A stretch of 64,000 bases of DNA from Nostoc sp. PCC 7107 (GTDB lineage: Bacteria > Cyanobacteriota > Cyanobacteriia > Cyanobacteriales > Nostocaceae), in assembly GCF_000316625.1 (NCBI RefSeq), contig NC_019676.1, positions 124,001 to 188,000 of the forward strand, given 5' to 3'. The notes under the pieces are model-generated. The model ran no database searches and was not told where the DNA came from. It saw nothing but the letters and a program-made list of their open reading frames with translations. The position numbers and the translations under genes are program-made. Shown here in pieces: positions 18,335-26,784 of this stretch. Numbering within the stretch: position 1 is the first letter of the stretch; every line of letters begins with the position of its first letter.

Positions 18335-19639
18335 ATGACTCAGGCAACCTCCACACACACCCAAACAACCACAGCCACCTTAGAAGCTTTGAAGTGTAAG
18401 GAATGTGGCGCGGAATACGAACTTAAAGCCAGTCATGTTTGTGAGTTTTGCTTTGGGCCGTTGGAAGTGAAATATAACTACAACAATATCCGCCTGAGTG
18501 TTAGCCGCGAAAAAATCCAAGCCGGGCCAAATTCAATCTGGCGCTATCGGGAATTTTTACCTGTTGCAACTGACAATGTAATTGATGTGGGAACTGGGAT
18601 GACTCCTTTGGTGCGTTCCCAACGTTTGGCGCGTCGCCTGGGTCTGAATAAGCTTTACATTAAAAATGATGCCGTCAACATGCCCACCCTCAGCTTCAAG
18701 GATCGGGTGGTATCGGTGGCGCTGTCTCGCGCACGAGAGTTAGGTTTTACGACAGTATCTTGTGCTAGTACTGGTAACTTAGCAAATTCTACAGCTGCGA
18801 TCGCAGCCCATGCAGGTTTAGACTGTTGCGTGTTCATCCCCTCTGATTTAGAAGCAGGCAAAGTTTTAGGTAGCTTGATTTACAGCCCAACTCTTATGGC
18901 TGTTAAAGGCAATTATGATCAAGTAAACCGCCTGTGTTCAGAAGTTGCAAATACACATGGTTGGGGTTTTGTGAACATTAATCTGCGCCCTTACTACTCT
19001 GAAGGTTCCAAAACTCTTGGCTTTGAAGTTGCAGAACAACTTGGTTGGGAACTCCCAGATCATATAGTTGCGCCTTTGGCTTCTGGTTCGCTGTTTACCA
19101 AAATCTATAAAGGCTTCAAAGAATTTGTCGAAGTTGGTTTGGTAGAAGGTAAAAATGTTCGTTTCAGCGGCGCACAAGCTGAAGGTTGTTCACCCATCGC
19201 CCAAGCATTTAGAGAAGACCGCGACTTCATTAAACCTGTGAAACCAAATACAATTGCTAAATCGATCGCAATTGGCAATCCAGCGGATGGTGTATATGCT
19301 GTCGAAATTGCGAAGAAGACAGGCGGTAATATAGAATCAGTCACCGATGCAGAAATTATTGAAGGCATCAAGCTGCTGGCAGAAACTGAAGGTATCTTTA
19401 CAGAAACAGCTGGCGGTACAACTGTAGCTGTGCTGAAAAAATTGGTAGAAGCTGGCAAAATTGATCCAAATGAAACTACCGTAGTTTACATCACTGGTAA
19501 TGGTTTGAAAACCCAAGAAGCAATTCAAGGTTACGTTGGCGAACCGTTGACAATTGATGCTAAACTCGATAGCTTTGAACGTGCGCTAGAACGCTCTCGC
19601 ACTCTTGACCGCTTAGAATGGCAACAAGTTCTAGTTTAA
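18335..19639 (+). CDS. thrC: Threonine synthase
   Basis: This PLP enzyme converts O-phosphohomoserine to threonine. The 434-residue product has an N-terminal zinc-ribbon-like stretch (CKECGAEY near 21 and CEFCFGPLEV near 40), common in cyanobacterial and archaeal-type threonine synthases. The core contains GTGMTPLVRS, the PLP lysine Lys122 in LSFKDRVVS, the phosphate-binding CASTGNLANSTA, and a serine/threonine-rich C-terminal ETAGGTTVAVL. The start at 18335 follows AGGGAAAG, with a HIP1 site between ribosome site and ATG. A MoaD/ThiS-like sulfur carrier gene follows 164 bases downstream, separated by a repeat element. No threonine leader peptide was seen. Confidence 0.93.
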   Translation: MTQATSTHTQTTTATLEALKCKECGAEYELKASHVCEFCFGPLEVKYNYNNIRLSVSREKIQAGPNSIWRYREFLPVATDNVIDVGTGMTPLVRSQRLARRLGLNKLYIKNDAVNMPTLSFKDRVVSVALSRARELGFTTVSCASTGNLANSTAAIAAHAGLDCCVFIPSDLEAGKVLGSLIYSPTLMAVKGNYDQVNRLCSEVANTHGWGFVNINLRPYYSEGSKTLGFEVAEQLGWELPDHIVAPLASGSLFTKIYKGFKEFVEVGLVEGKNVRFSGAQAEGCSPIAQAFREDRDFIKPVKPNTIAKSIAIGNPADGVYAVEIAKKTGGNIESVTDAEIIEGIKLLAETEGIFTETAGGTTVAVLKKLVEAGKIDPNETTVVYITGNGLKTQEAIQGYVGEPLTIDAKLDSFERALERSRTLDRLEWQQVLV

Positions 19640-19640
19640 A

Positions 19641-19799
19641 GTCTGAAGTCTGAAGTCTGAAGTCTGAAGGATTTAAACCCGGAGGGGTTGACCGCAGGCT
19701 AAGATGAAATTTATATTTCACACTTCACATTTCATACTAGCCTGCGGCAAGCCGCTGCGCGTCTACACATTTCAATTCACACTTCACACTTCACACTTC
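19641..19799. repeat. Heptamer tandem repeats enclosing a REP-like hairpin
   Basis: Four GTCTGAA heptamers run from 19641 to 19668. A hairpin then has arms 19692-19710 and 19729-19747 (CCGCAGGCTA and ATGAAAT pairing with ATTTCAT and TAGCCTGCGG around a two-base mismatch). Further TTCACAC heptamers reach 19799. The core TAGCCTGCGGCAAGCC followed by GTCTACA recurs upstream of dapF at 32098. The element runs up to four bases before the start of the MoaD-like gene, leaving no Shine-Dalgarno site there. Confidence 0.8.
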
Positions 19800-19803
19800 C
19801 AAT

Positions 19804-20079
19804 ATGGCTGTTACTGTTTTAGTTCCTACTGCTCTCCAAAAGTTCACAGATAATAAAGCTGTTATAGAATGCAGTGGTAATAACATTTCTGAGTTGTTCG
19901 ATTCCTTAGAAGAAAATTGTCCTGGGATTAAGTCTCGCCTTTGTGATGACGAAGGAAAACCACGGCGCTTTTTAAATTTGTATGTGAATAGCGAAGATAT
20001 TCGCTTCTTAGATGGAACAGAGACAGCGTTGAAAGATGGTGACGAAGTGAGTATTGTCCCCGCTGTTGCGGGCGGTTAA
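19804..20079 (+). CDS. MoaD/ThiS-family sulfur carrier protein
   Basis: The 91-residue protein has the ubiquitin-like beta-grasp pattern: an N-terminal strand [12 protein letters not shown], a helix [14 protein letters not shown], the conserved [30 protein letters not shown], and a C-terminal Gly-Gly. The GG tail is what is adenylated and thiocarboxylated by a MoeB-type enzyme in this family. Its position behind threonine synthase, rather than among molybdopterin or thiamin genes, suggests a role like CysO or HcyS, which deliver sulfur to PLP enzymes for cysteine or homocysteine synthesis. That is inference. Neither the activating enzyme nor a JAMM protease is in the window. The ATG follows heptamer repeats with no ribosome site, so expression may be leaderless or read through from thrC. 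Confidence 0.88.
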   Translation: MAVTVLVPTALQKFTDNKAVIECSGNNISELFDSLEENCPGIKSRLCDDEGKPRRFLNLYVNSEDIRFLDGTETALKDGDEVSIVPAVAGG

Positions 20080-20541
20080 GCCAATAATATCTAGTACAAT
20101 CGCGGCGTAAATAAACAGACCATAAAGAATTGCTAAAAGGCTTGTGGTATCACTATTCTTTCTTTTTCCTTTTGCCCTTCGGGTCGCCATTTGACGACAG
20201 TTGCCTCAAGTCGGGAGACCTGCCCACGGCACTGTCTCCTTTATGCCGGGAAACCTGTCCACCCTTCGGGTTCAGCAGTCCCCCATCTCCTGACGGAGAC
20301 GCTACGCGAACGACGAGAACCGCCAAGATGTGGGCTGCTTCACCGCAATGGCTCACTTTTTACTTTTGCCTTTTTGTACTAGGTTTGCCAAATCAGATGT
20401 CTCTAATAAAATAGCAAAAACTATTTTCAATTATTTATTGTTTATCCAGAGATTTTTGTTGAAACAAGTGGAATACCTTCACGTATTCTACTTGTTTTGG
20501 TGTAGAAGATAACTGGAAATTCTATTTCCAATGTTTTAAGT
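20080..20541. repeat. Intergenic region of degenerate cyanobacterial repeat sequence
   Basis: No real gene is seen in these 462 bases between convergent genes. From about 20150 to 20350 the base composition is GC-richer and made of small inverted repeats (for example TCTCC-TGAC-GGAGA followed by CGCTACGCGAACG at about 20286-20312, and CCCTTCGGG-type turns). This is the style of dispersed palindromic elements common in Nostoc-type genomes. Short ORFs crossing it on both strands are by-products of the repeats. Confidence 0.6.
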
Positions 20542-21648
20542 TTACTGACTGACTATTTGACAAACTTCTAATATTTTCTCAGCAGAGGTTTCCCAATTAA
20601 ATAATTTAACTCTCTCTTGCCCTGCTATTTTCAGCTTTTGTCTTAAATCGGAGTCAGTTAATCCTTTAATGATACCATCTGCTATACTTTCCACAGAATG
20701 AGGCTCAATATATAAAGCCGCTTCTCCACACACCTCTGGTATGGATGCTACATGTGAAGCTATAACAGGAATACCATAAGACATAGCTTCTAGAGGTGGT
20801 ATACCAAAACCTTCATAAAGTGAGGGGTAGACAAACAAATCAGCATTTTTATAGATTATTGCTAATTCTGTATCCGAAAGATTTTCTCGTAAAACTATTT
20901 TTTCTGACAAACCCAGTTCTGAAATTTGGGTCTTAATTTGTGGAGTAAATCGCGCTATTGATTTGCCCACAATGACTAGTTTATGAGGAATATTATGATG
21001 AATTGCCTGATAAGCTGAAAATAATTTGGATAAATTTTTATAAGGATAATGAGTGCTACAAACATAAAGTATATAAGGCTCTCGTTTGTAGCTACAATCT
21101 TCTGATTTAATATCTTTAAAGGTAAATCCTATAGGAATTACAAATATTTTCTCAGGTGAAATATTACAGAATTGTAGAATATCTCTTTTGGTATTTTCTG
21201 ATTCTGTAATAATAGCTCTAGCATTTTTAATTGCTGGAATATAAAGATATTTCCACAAATTTGAAGTTGCCTTAAAATCTTCTTGCCACATTAAAGGAAT
21301 CAAGTCGTGAACGGTAATTACTTGAGGTATTTTACGTGTCCAGAATAAAGATTCATAATTGAAGGGACAATATAAAACGTCTACTTGTTTCTGGATTAGT
21401 TGATTTTCTAAGGTTACTTGTTGGTATAGCCAAGAAGCTATTTTTTTCGTAGGTGATACTTGCCAAAATGGATTTTCTGTATAGTTAATTAATAAGCCTT
21501 CTATTTCAGAAAATATCTGCGGACTTGCTGTAAATATTTTGATGTCAGGATTTTGTTTATATAAAATAGGAATTAAGTTAGTAGCAAAAGTATAAGCACT
21601 ACCACTTTTTATTTTAGTTGGAGGAGAAAATTTGATTCCTAATCGCAT
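20542..21648 (-). CDS. Glycosyltransferase, GT4-type (family 1 group)
   Basis: The 368-residue protein is of the GT-B fold. The C-terminal donor-binding half carries YILYVCSTHYPYKNLSKLF and the E-x7-E motif in SLYEGFGIPPLEAMSYG (about residues 272-288), followed by PVIASHVASIPEVCG. Such enzymes use NDP-sugars, most often for cell-surface glycans. It is cytosolic or peripheral to the membrane. It stands alone, convergent with the MoaD-like gene and 235 bases from the aspartoacylase gene behind it, far from the polysaccharide locus that starts at 36 kb. Sugar specificity cannot be read. Confidence 0.87.
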   Translation of the reverse strand: MRLGIKFSPPTKIKSGSAYTFATNLIPILYKQNPDIKIFTASPQIFSEIEGLLINYTENPFWQVSPTKKIASWLYQQVTLENQLIQKQVDVLYCPFNYESLFWTRKIPQVITVHDLIPLMWQEDFKATSNLWKYLYIPAIKNARAIITESENTKRDILQFCNISPEKIFVIPIGFTFKDIKSEDCSYKREPYILYVCSTHYPYKNLSKLFSAYQAIHHNIPHKLVIVGKSIARFTPQIKTQISELGLSEKIVLRENLSDTELAIIYKNADLFVYPSLYEGFGIPPLEAMSYGIPVIASHVASIPEVCGEAALYIEPHSVESIADGIIKGLTDSDLRQKLKIAGQERVKLFNWETSAEKILEVCQIVSQ

Positions 21649-21883
21649 ATTTTTACAAGGAATTATTTACAGAAATTAAGTTTTAACAATCAAGCAGATA
21701 AGGTGAGAAAACACATCAATTTGCTTTGTAGATATTGTCGATACTGTAATTATGCAAAAATTATGTAAAAACTATAGCACTACTACTGTGGTTAAGGCTA
21801 GATATATGAAAAATAATGTAATTATCGGTACAGAAATTACAGCTTTGTTGAATGTTTTTTGCTGTTCAATATGATGTCGAAAT

Positions 21884-22759
21884 TTAAATTTCTAGTATCT
21901 TTTTCTCAGTTAAGCACATAGCGATACCTTTTTCGTAGTATGCAGCTTCGTTAATAAAAATGGGATAAACTGTAGATGTACCTTGATAGGCGATCGCATT
22001 CCCATCAAAGCTTAAAAATATCGGTTCACCAGGGTTAAGTGGTTCATAATCTCGAAACTGAAGTTTTGGGTGAATCATGGCTTGAATTTCTCCAGCTTCG
22101 TTGCGCGGATAATCAATAACTTCCACATATTGATAAAATGTGAGTGCATGATGTTTTTGGATAGCACCCTGGTTATAACTTTCTATATAATCTAAAACCT
22201 GATAAATTAACGCTTCAGTTTTTTGAAATAACTCAGCATTTAAAACTCCCTGTGCTACAGGCCCTACTTCAATCGCAAATCCCAATTCAGATATAGAGCA
22301 AAGAAAGTTAGAGTCTCTGGTAGGTTGAGAATAACAAATTCTCACATCGGGATTAATTGCGCTTAATTCAGCAGCTAATTGTAGTAAGAATGGATGTTGA
22401 CTTCCTAAAATGATAGTTAGCTGCATATTCGCCGTTGAAGTATGCAAATCAATAATAACTTGCTGCTGACTTTGGCTTTCTTTTCCCAGCAAATAATAAA
22501 TATTTTTTGCCAGAATATCTTCATAACTAGCAAGCTGTTTATTTTCTAAGTCTGCTATTGCAAAGCAACGATTTAAGTCTTTATCAATATAGCGTCTGGC
22601 TGCTGCAAACGCTTTAGGATTACTCAATAAAACGCGAGTATCAAAACTAGGACGCTGAATCGGTTTTGGGAACTGTTCAAACTTTTTACCTAGATATATT
22701 CCTGTAAATTCATTGCCATGTGTACCAGTAGCAATAACCACTGAATTGATGTTTCCCAT
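21884..22759 (-). CDS. Aspartoacylase-like zinc hydrolase
   Basis: The core protein begins [20 protein letters not shown], which carries the His and Glu zinc ligands of the aspartoacylase/succinylglutamate desuccinylase family (H-x2-E). The third ligand His lies in VIIDLHTST, and [21 protein letters not shown] is also characteristic. From this ATG it is 291 residues, near family length. The frame extends a further 38 basic, unconserved-looking residues to an ATG at 22873; neither ATG has a strong ribosome site, so the start is uncertain. Family members deacylate N-acyl-aspartate or similar amides. The cyanobacterial substrate is unknown. The gene lies just behind a six-helix membrane protein on the same strand and is probably co-transcribed with it. 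Confidence 0.85.
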   Translation of the reverse strand: MGNINSVVIATGTHGNEFTGIYLGKKFEQFPKPIQRPSFDTRVLLSNPKAFAAARRYIDKDLNRCFAIADLENKQLASYEDILAKNIYYLLGKESQSQQQVIIDLHTSTANMQLTIILGSQHPFLLQLAAELSAINPDVRICYSQPTRDSNFLCSISELGFAIEVGPVAQGVLNAELFQKTEALIYQVLDYIESYNQGAIQKHHALTFYQYVEVIDYPRNEAGEIQAMIHPKLQFRDYEPLNPGEPIFLSFDGNAIAYQGTSTVYPIFINEAAYYEKGIAMCLTEKKILEI

Positions 22760-22897
22760 AGTTTTTATAAATTGTTGTGGTCGATTCTCTTTTGTTGTAA
22801 TTTTAAAAGTTCTTGAAGCTGATTTTGAGTTTCTACTAACTGCTGCTATTGTACAGTTGCCTACTATTTTCATCGTACCAATATAACCCTTCTCGCG

Positions 22898-23659
22898 TTA
22901 TTCCTTGATATGTTCCACGTTCTCCAATACCTGTTTTTGTAAGCGTCTTTTTAAACTACAAAAACCAATTGCTGGTACTATTCCTAGGATAATGGCTGTA
23001 AATCCTTGTTGACTGCTATACAATATTGCTTCAGGAATAAAATTTTGCATCAATGATAGTAACCAAACTAACAAACTAATTAACAAAAAAGCTACTGATG
23101 GAACCAAATTCCACCACCAGGATTTAGTTGTGTAACGGCGCACGACTAACCATTGCAGCAAACCCATCCAAATGCCTGAAAAAATATAAGCAATTGTTGA
23201 TAACAATCCAAAGATAATAACTAACTCAGGAGATAAAGTTTCATTGAGAGAATTAGCAATTGAGGCAATATAATTAATCCAGGCTGTCGCTACACAGTCA
23301 GCAGTTAACCAACCTATGGTAGTAGCAATCATCCAGCGCCAACCAGAAAGATAACGCCGCATGACTAAAGCTTGGTCAGTAGCAAAAACTACAGCAAACA
23401 CAATATTGCTGAGTAATTTGATGCCATAACTCCATGTTTGCATTTCTAAAGACCCAGACGCAGCTAGAATTTGCGTGAGGATTCTTTCTACAGCCAAACT
23501 AAAAACACCACCCACCACCCAACCCAAAACTGTCATAGAAGTAAACAATAAAAAAAACTTGCGCCGTTGGGTGGGGGGGATGAAAAATTTTACTGCTGGA
23601 GAATTGCTATTAGTAGCTGCAACATTAGAAGGATTTGGATTATTAGAATCAGTTTGCAT
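22898..23659 (-). CDS. Membrane protein with about six transmembrane helices, unknown function
   Basis: The 253-residue protein has a polar Asn/Ser-rich N-terminus followed by about six hydrophobic helices: TVLGWVVGGVFSLAV, LSNIVFAVVFA, IATTIGWLTADCVATAW, IIFGLLSTIAYIFSGIWMGLLQWLVV, SVAFLLISLLVWLLSLM and AIILGIVPAIGFC. Charged residues (RRYLSGWRW, RRYTTKSWWW) lie between helices. The repeated pattern W-x-G-x-x-x-W-L-V with RRY suggests an internal duplication. No transporter or enzyme motif is recognised. It lies upstream of the aspartoacylase gene on the same strand (138 bases to its preferred start, 24 to its alternative start) and is divergent from hemE, so a link to aspartoacylase substrate handling is only positional. 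Confidence 0.7.
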   Translation of the reverse strand: MQTDSNNPNPSNVAATNSNSPAVKFFIPPTQRRKFFLLFTSMTVLGWVVGGVFSLAVERILTQILAASGSLEMQTWSYGIKLLSNIVFAVVFATDQALVMRRYLSGWRWMIATTIGWLTADCVATAWINYIASIANSLNETLSPELVIIFGLLSTIAYIFSGIWMGLLQWLVVRRYTTKSWWWNLVPSVAFLLISLLVWLLSLMQNFIPEAILYSSQQGFTAIILGIVPAIGFCSLKRRLQKQVLENVEHIKE

Positions 23660-23775
23660 ATTAAGTTAAGTAAAGCTAAGACTTGGAGTTTTCAAGCAAG
23701 CCTCCTGAAAAAGCGTAATCCCAGAATGATAAGCTAAACAGTGACATAACAAAGTGACTTAGGATGAAGTGTTAA

Positions 23776-24837
23776 ATGGGTGTTTCGTCAACGGCCCCTC
23801 ATCTCCTGCGGGCTGCTCGTGGTGAAATAGTAGATCGTCCCCCCGTATGGATGATGCGACAAGCGGGACGATATATGAAGGCGTACCGAGACTTAAGGGA
23901 AAAGTATCCTTCATTTCGCGATCGCTCCGAAATTCCTGAAGTAGCGATTGAAGTATCCCTGCAACCTTGGAGAGCCTTCCAGCCGGACGGAGTGATTTTA
24001 TTTTCCGACATCGTAACTCCATTGCCTGGTTTGGGCATTGATATGGACATTGCGGAAGGTAAAGGGCCAATCATTCATTCGCCCATTCGCACTCAAGCAC
24101 AAATCGATAGCCTGCATACCTTAGAACCAGAAGCGGCTCTACCGTTTATTAAACCCATTTTGCAGGCATTACGCCAAGAAGTGGGCAACAAATCAACAGT
24201 ATTAGGCTTTGTCGGTGCGCCGTGGACGTTAGCTGCTTACGCAGTGGAAGGAAAAGGTTCTAAAACCTATTCCATCATCAAAAACTTGGCCTTCTCAGAC
24301 CCGGCAATTCTACACCAACTGCTGACAAAATTGGCAGATGCGATCGCTATTTACGCCCGTTATCAAATTGACTGCGGCGCTCAAGTAGTGCAAATGTTCG
24401 ATTCTTGGGCGGGACAATTAAGCCCTCAAGATTACGATACCTTTGCCCGTCCCTATCAGCAACGCGTATTCCAGCAGGTGAAACAAACCCATCCCGACAC
24501 ACCGCTAATTTTATTAGTTAGTGGTAGTGCAGGTGTGTTGGAAAGAATGGCTCAATCTGGTGCTGATATCGTCAGCGTCGACTGGACAGTAGATATGGCA
24601 GATGCTCGCGCCCGATTAGGCAAGCAAGTCAAAGTACAGGGTAATCTTGATCCTGGCGTACTCTACGGTTCCAAAGAGTTCATTCGCGATCGCATTCATG
24701 ATACCGTTCGCAAAGCTGGTAATTGGGGTCATATCCTCAACCTCGGTCATGGTGTATTACCAGATACCCCAGAAGAAAACGTCGCTTTCTTCTTTGAAAC
24801 AGCCAAGCAACTCAGTACAGCAGCACTGGTGAGTTAG
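23776..24837 (+). CDS. hemE: Uroporphyrinogen decarboxylase
   Basis: The enzyme removes four carboxyl groups from uroporphyrinogen III to give coproporphyrinogen III, in haem and chlorophyll synthesis. The 353-residue product has the invariant N-terminal segment [14 protein letters not shown] (about 21-34) that binds substrate carboxylates, then [12 protein letters not shown] with the catalytic aspartate, the [12 protein letters not shown] stretch, [10 protein letters not shown] and [13 protein letters not shown] near the end. Length and motifs are normal for the family. The gene appears monocistronic, divergent from the membrane protein gene with 116 bases between, and is followed by a hairpin. 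Confidence 0.97.
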   Translation: MGVSSTAPHLLRAARGEIVDRPPVWMMRQAGRYMKAYRDLREKYPSFRDRSEIPEVAIEVSLQPWRAFQPDGVILFSDIVTPLPGLGIDMDIAEGKGPIIHSPIRTQAQIDSLHTLEPEAALPFIKPILQALRQEVGNKSTVLGFVGAPWTLAAYAVEGKGSKTYSIIKNLAFSDPAILHQLLTKLADAIAIYARYQIDCGAQVVQMFDSWAGQLSPQDYDTFARPYQQRVFQQVKQTHPDTPLILLVSGSAGVLERMAQSGADIVSVDWTVDMADARARLGKQVKVQGNLDPGVLYGSKEFIRDRIHDTVRKAGNWGHILNLGHGVLPDTPEENVAFFFETAKQLSTAALVS

Positions 24838-24846
24838 CTACTTTTG

Positions 24847-24882
24847 TGTCTTTGTGGTGAGAAAGTTTTTACCACAAAGACA
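24847..24882 (+). terminator. Hairpin downstream of hemE
   Basis: A perfect 12-base stem (24847-24858 with 24871-24882, TGTCTTTGTGGT) has a 12-base T-rich loop and begins ten bases after the hemE stop. It lacks a downstream T-run. A short tandem TTTGCGCC repeat follows at about 24908-24932. Both are typical intergenic repeat material and could end hemE transcription. Confidence 0.5.
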
Positions 24883-24995
24883 TAATAATTGCTCTAGAGT
24901 TTAAATTCTTTGCGCCTTTGCGCCTTTGCGCGAAATCAATCTTATCCCGGAACATTTAACTTTATTATTAACTCTTAATTGTAAAAACATTTAAT

Positions 24996-25952
24996 ATGAG
25001 TCAGAAACGTATTTTAGTCACAGGCGCAAGTGGCTGCATCGGTCATTACATATCAGAAACATTAATTCAAAATACAAATCACGAGTTATTTTTACTAGTT
25101 AGAAACCCTAATAAACTACAAGTTAATACGCAATTTCGTCCAGGTGTCACCATCTTGCAAGGCGATATGCAAGAAATTAAACGCTTTGCTGATTTGTTAT
25201 CTACCATTGATGTAGCAGTTCTAACAGCAACAGCTTGGGGCGGAGAGAATACCTATGATATTAATGTTTCAAAAACATTAGAACTGCTCAGTTTGTTAGA
25301 TCCAGAACGTTGTGAACAGGTAATTTATTTTTCGACAGCTAGTGTTTTAGATAATAAAAATCAACCACTGAAAGAAGCAGGTGAGATTGGGACAGATTAT
25401 ATCGGTTCTAAATATCAATGCTTGCATGAAAAAGAAAAACTAGCGATCGCACCTAAAATTACCACAGTTTTTCCAACCTTAGTTTTAGGTGGAGATGCCA
25501 ATAAACCTTATTCGCACCTCACCTCTGGCATTCCCGAAGTTACAAAATATATTAATTTAATTAAGTTTTTACAAGCAGACGGCAGTTTTCACTTTATCCA
25601 CGGACAAGATATTGCGACAGTCGTGGAATATTTAATTGAACATCCACCTCAAGCTAAGGAACAACGCAAATTAGTTTTAGGTCAAGAAAAACTCACCGCC
25701 AACCAAGCAATAGAAGAAACCTGCGCTTATCTAGGCAAAAAAATTTACTTTCGCATTCCTCTATCTATATCATTAGCTAATTTGATTATTGCCGTGTTCC
25801 GCATTCAAATGGCAGCTTGGGATAGATTCTGCATGAATTATCGTCATTTTACATATAAAAATGCTATCAATCCTGCAAGTTTTGGCTTGCCAAATCATTG
25901 TGCAACCATGAGTGATGTGTTGAAAATTAGTGGTGTGCCAAGAAAAAAATAA
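24996..25952 (+). CDS. NAD(P)-dependent epimerase/dehydratase (extended SDR)
   Basis: The 318-residue protein opens RILVTGASGCIGHYI, with the Gly-rich dinucleotide motif GxxGxxG at about 10-16. It has STASVL at the position of the catalytic Ser/Thr strand and YIGSKYQC providing the Tyr-x3-Lys pair, so it should be a catalytically competent extended short-chain dehydrogenase. The C-terminal part (ISLANLIIAVFRIQM) is hydrophobic, as in membrane-associated sterol/ladderane-type or NDUFA9-like SDRs. The substrate is unknown. It is not adjacent to sugar-nucleotide genes. There is no clear ribosome site before the ATG. Confidence 0.83.
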   Translation: MSQKRILVTGASGCIGHYISETLIQNTNHELFLLVRNPNKLQVNTQFRPGVTILQGDMQEIKRFADLLSTIDVAVLTATAWGGENTYDINVSKTLELLSLLDPERCEQVIYFSTASVLDNKNQPLKEAGEIGTDYIGSKYQCLHEKEKLAIAPKITTVFPTLVLGGDANKPYSHLTSGIPEVTKYINLIKFLQADGSFHFIHGQDIATVVEYLIEHPPQAKEQRKLVLGQEKLTANQAIEETCAYLGKKIYFRIPLSISLANLIIAVFRIQMAAWDRFCMNYRHFTYKNAINPASFGLPNHCATMSDVLKISGVPRKK

Positions 25953-25962
25953 ATTGCTAATT

Positions 25963-26577
25963 TCAATCCCACACTCGACGCAAATTCAACACAAAACCCG
26001 GTAACACTTTTTCACCCGACAACTCAACCGGATTTTCCAACACTTCCACTGCCAAACTTGGGTGATAAATTTCTACCCGTCGCTGCTGCGGATCGATTAA
26101 CCAGCCGAGTTTTGCACCATTCTCGATGTACTCCCGCATTTTCTCTTGCAGCGTTTTGATAGTATCCGAATTAGAACGTAATTCAACTACAAAATCCGGG
26201 CAGATATTAGCAAAAGTTCCCTTTTGTTCTGGAGTCAGTGCTTCCCATCGTTCTTGACTTACCCACGAAGCATCAGGAGAACGAATTGCACCATTTGGTA
26301 AGACAAAGCCAGTTGAGGAATCAAAGGCTTGACCTGGTTCACCTCCATTCCGCCACCATAAATACAATTCTCCTGCAATATTCCAATTGCGTTTCCCAGT
26401 TTCCCAGCCTGTTGGCAGATTCACGATTAATTCTCCTTTTGCAGTTCTTTCCAGCCGCAAATCTCGGTTAGCTGCGGCTAAAGCGGTAAACTGTTCTTGA
26501 GTGACACAGAGTGCGATCGCTCTAGGTAACTCAATCAATAAGGTTTCGCTGTCTGGGCTTGGAGATACCTGTACCAT
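25963..26577 (-). CDS. Uma2 family (DUF820) protein
   Basis: The 204-residue protein shows the PD-(D/E)XK-like Uma2 pattern: ELYLWWRNGGEPGQAFDSSTGF, then IRSPDASWVSQERW, PDFVVELRSNSDTIKTLQEKMREYIENGAKLGWLIDP and YHPSLAVEVL. The Asp in SPDASW and the Glu-x-Arg in VVELRS correspond to the nuclease-type acidic residues. This family is greatly expanded in filamentous cyanobacteria and its biological function is unproven. It is convergent with the SDR gene ten bases away. Confidence 0.9.
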   Translation of the reverse strand: MVQVSPSPDSETLLIELPRAIALCVTQEQFTALAAANRDLRLERTAKGELIVNLPTGWETGKRNWNIAGELYLWWRNGGEPGQAFDSSTGFVLPNGAIRSPDASWVSQERWEALTPEQKGTFANICPDFVVELRSNSDTIKTLQEKMREYIENGAKLGWLIDPQQRRVEIYHPSLAVEVLENPVELSGEKVLPGFVLNLRRVWD

Positions 26578-26784
26578 CTTGACCTCTTACACAATAGAGA
26601 ATCGAGGGTCATCCTATTTTTGACAATATTGAATATTCTTGACAACTAAGGCAGAAAATTTCTACTTAATAATTGCAGAGTTAAAACCATTAACGGTAAG
26701 CTAAAGCCAATAATAGTTAAAAGTCAATAAGTAATTATTTTCGTTAGAGTGGGATAACAATTAGAGTGTGAGGATTGCTACTAC

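Noticed and set aside
19641-19799. Possible CRISPR array
   Set aside because: The repeated units are seven bases long and directly adjacent, without spacers; no cas gene is present.
20130-20414. ORFs of 60-94 codons on both strands between the MoaD-like gene and the glycosyltransferase gene
   Set aside because: They cross a region of palindromic repeats, overlap each other in several frames, and have unnatural composition (runs of Arg, Pro and Cys).
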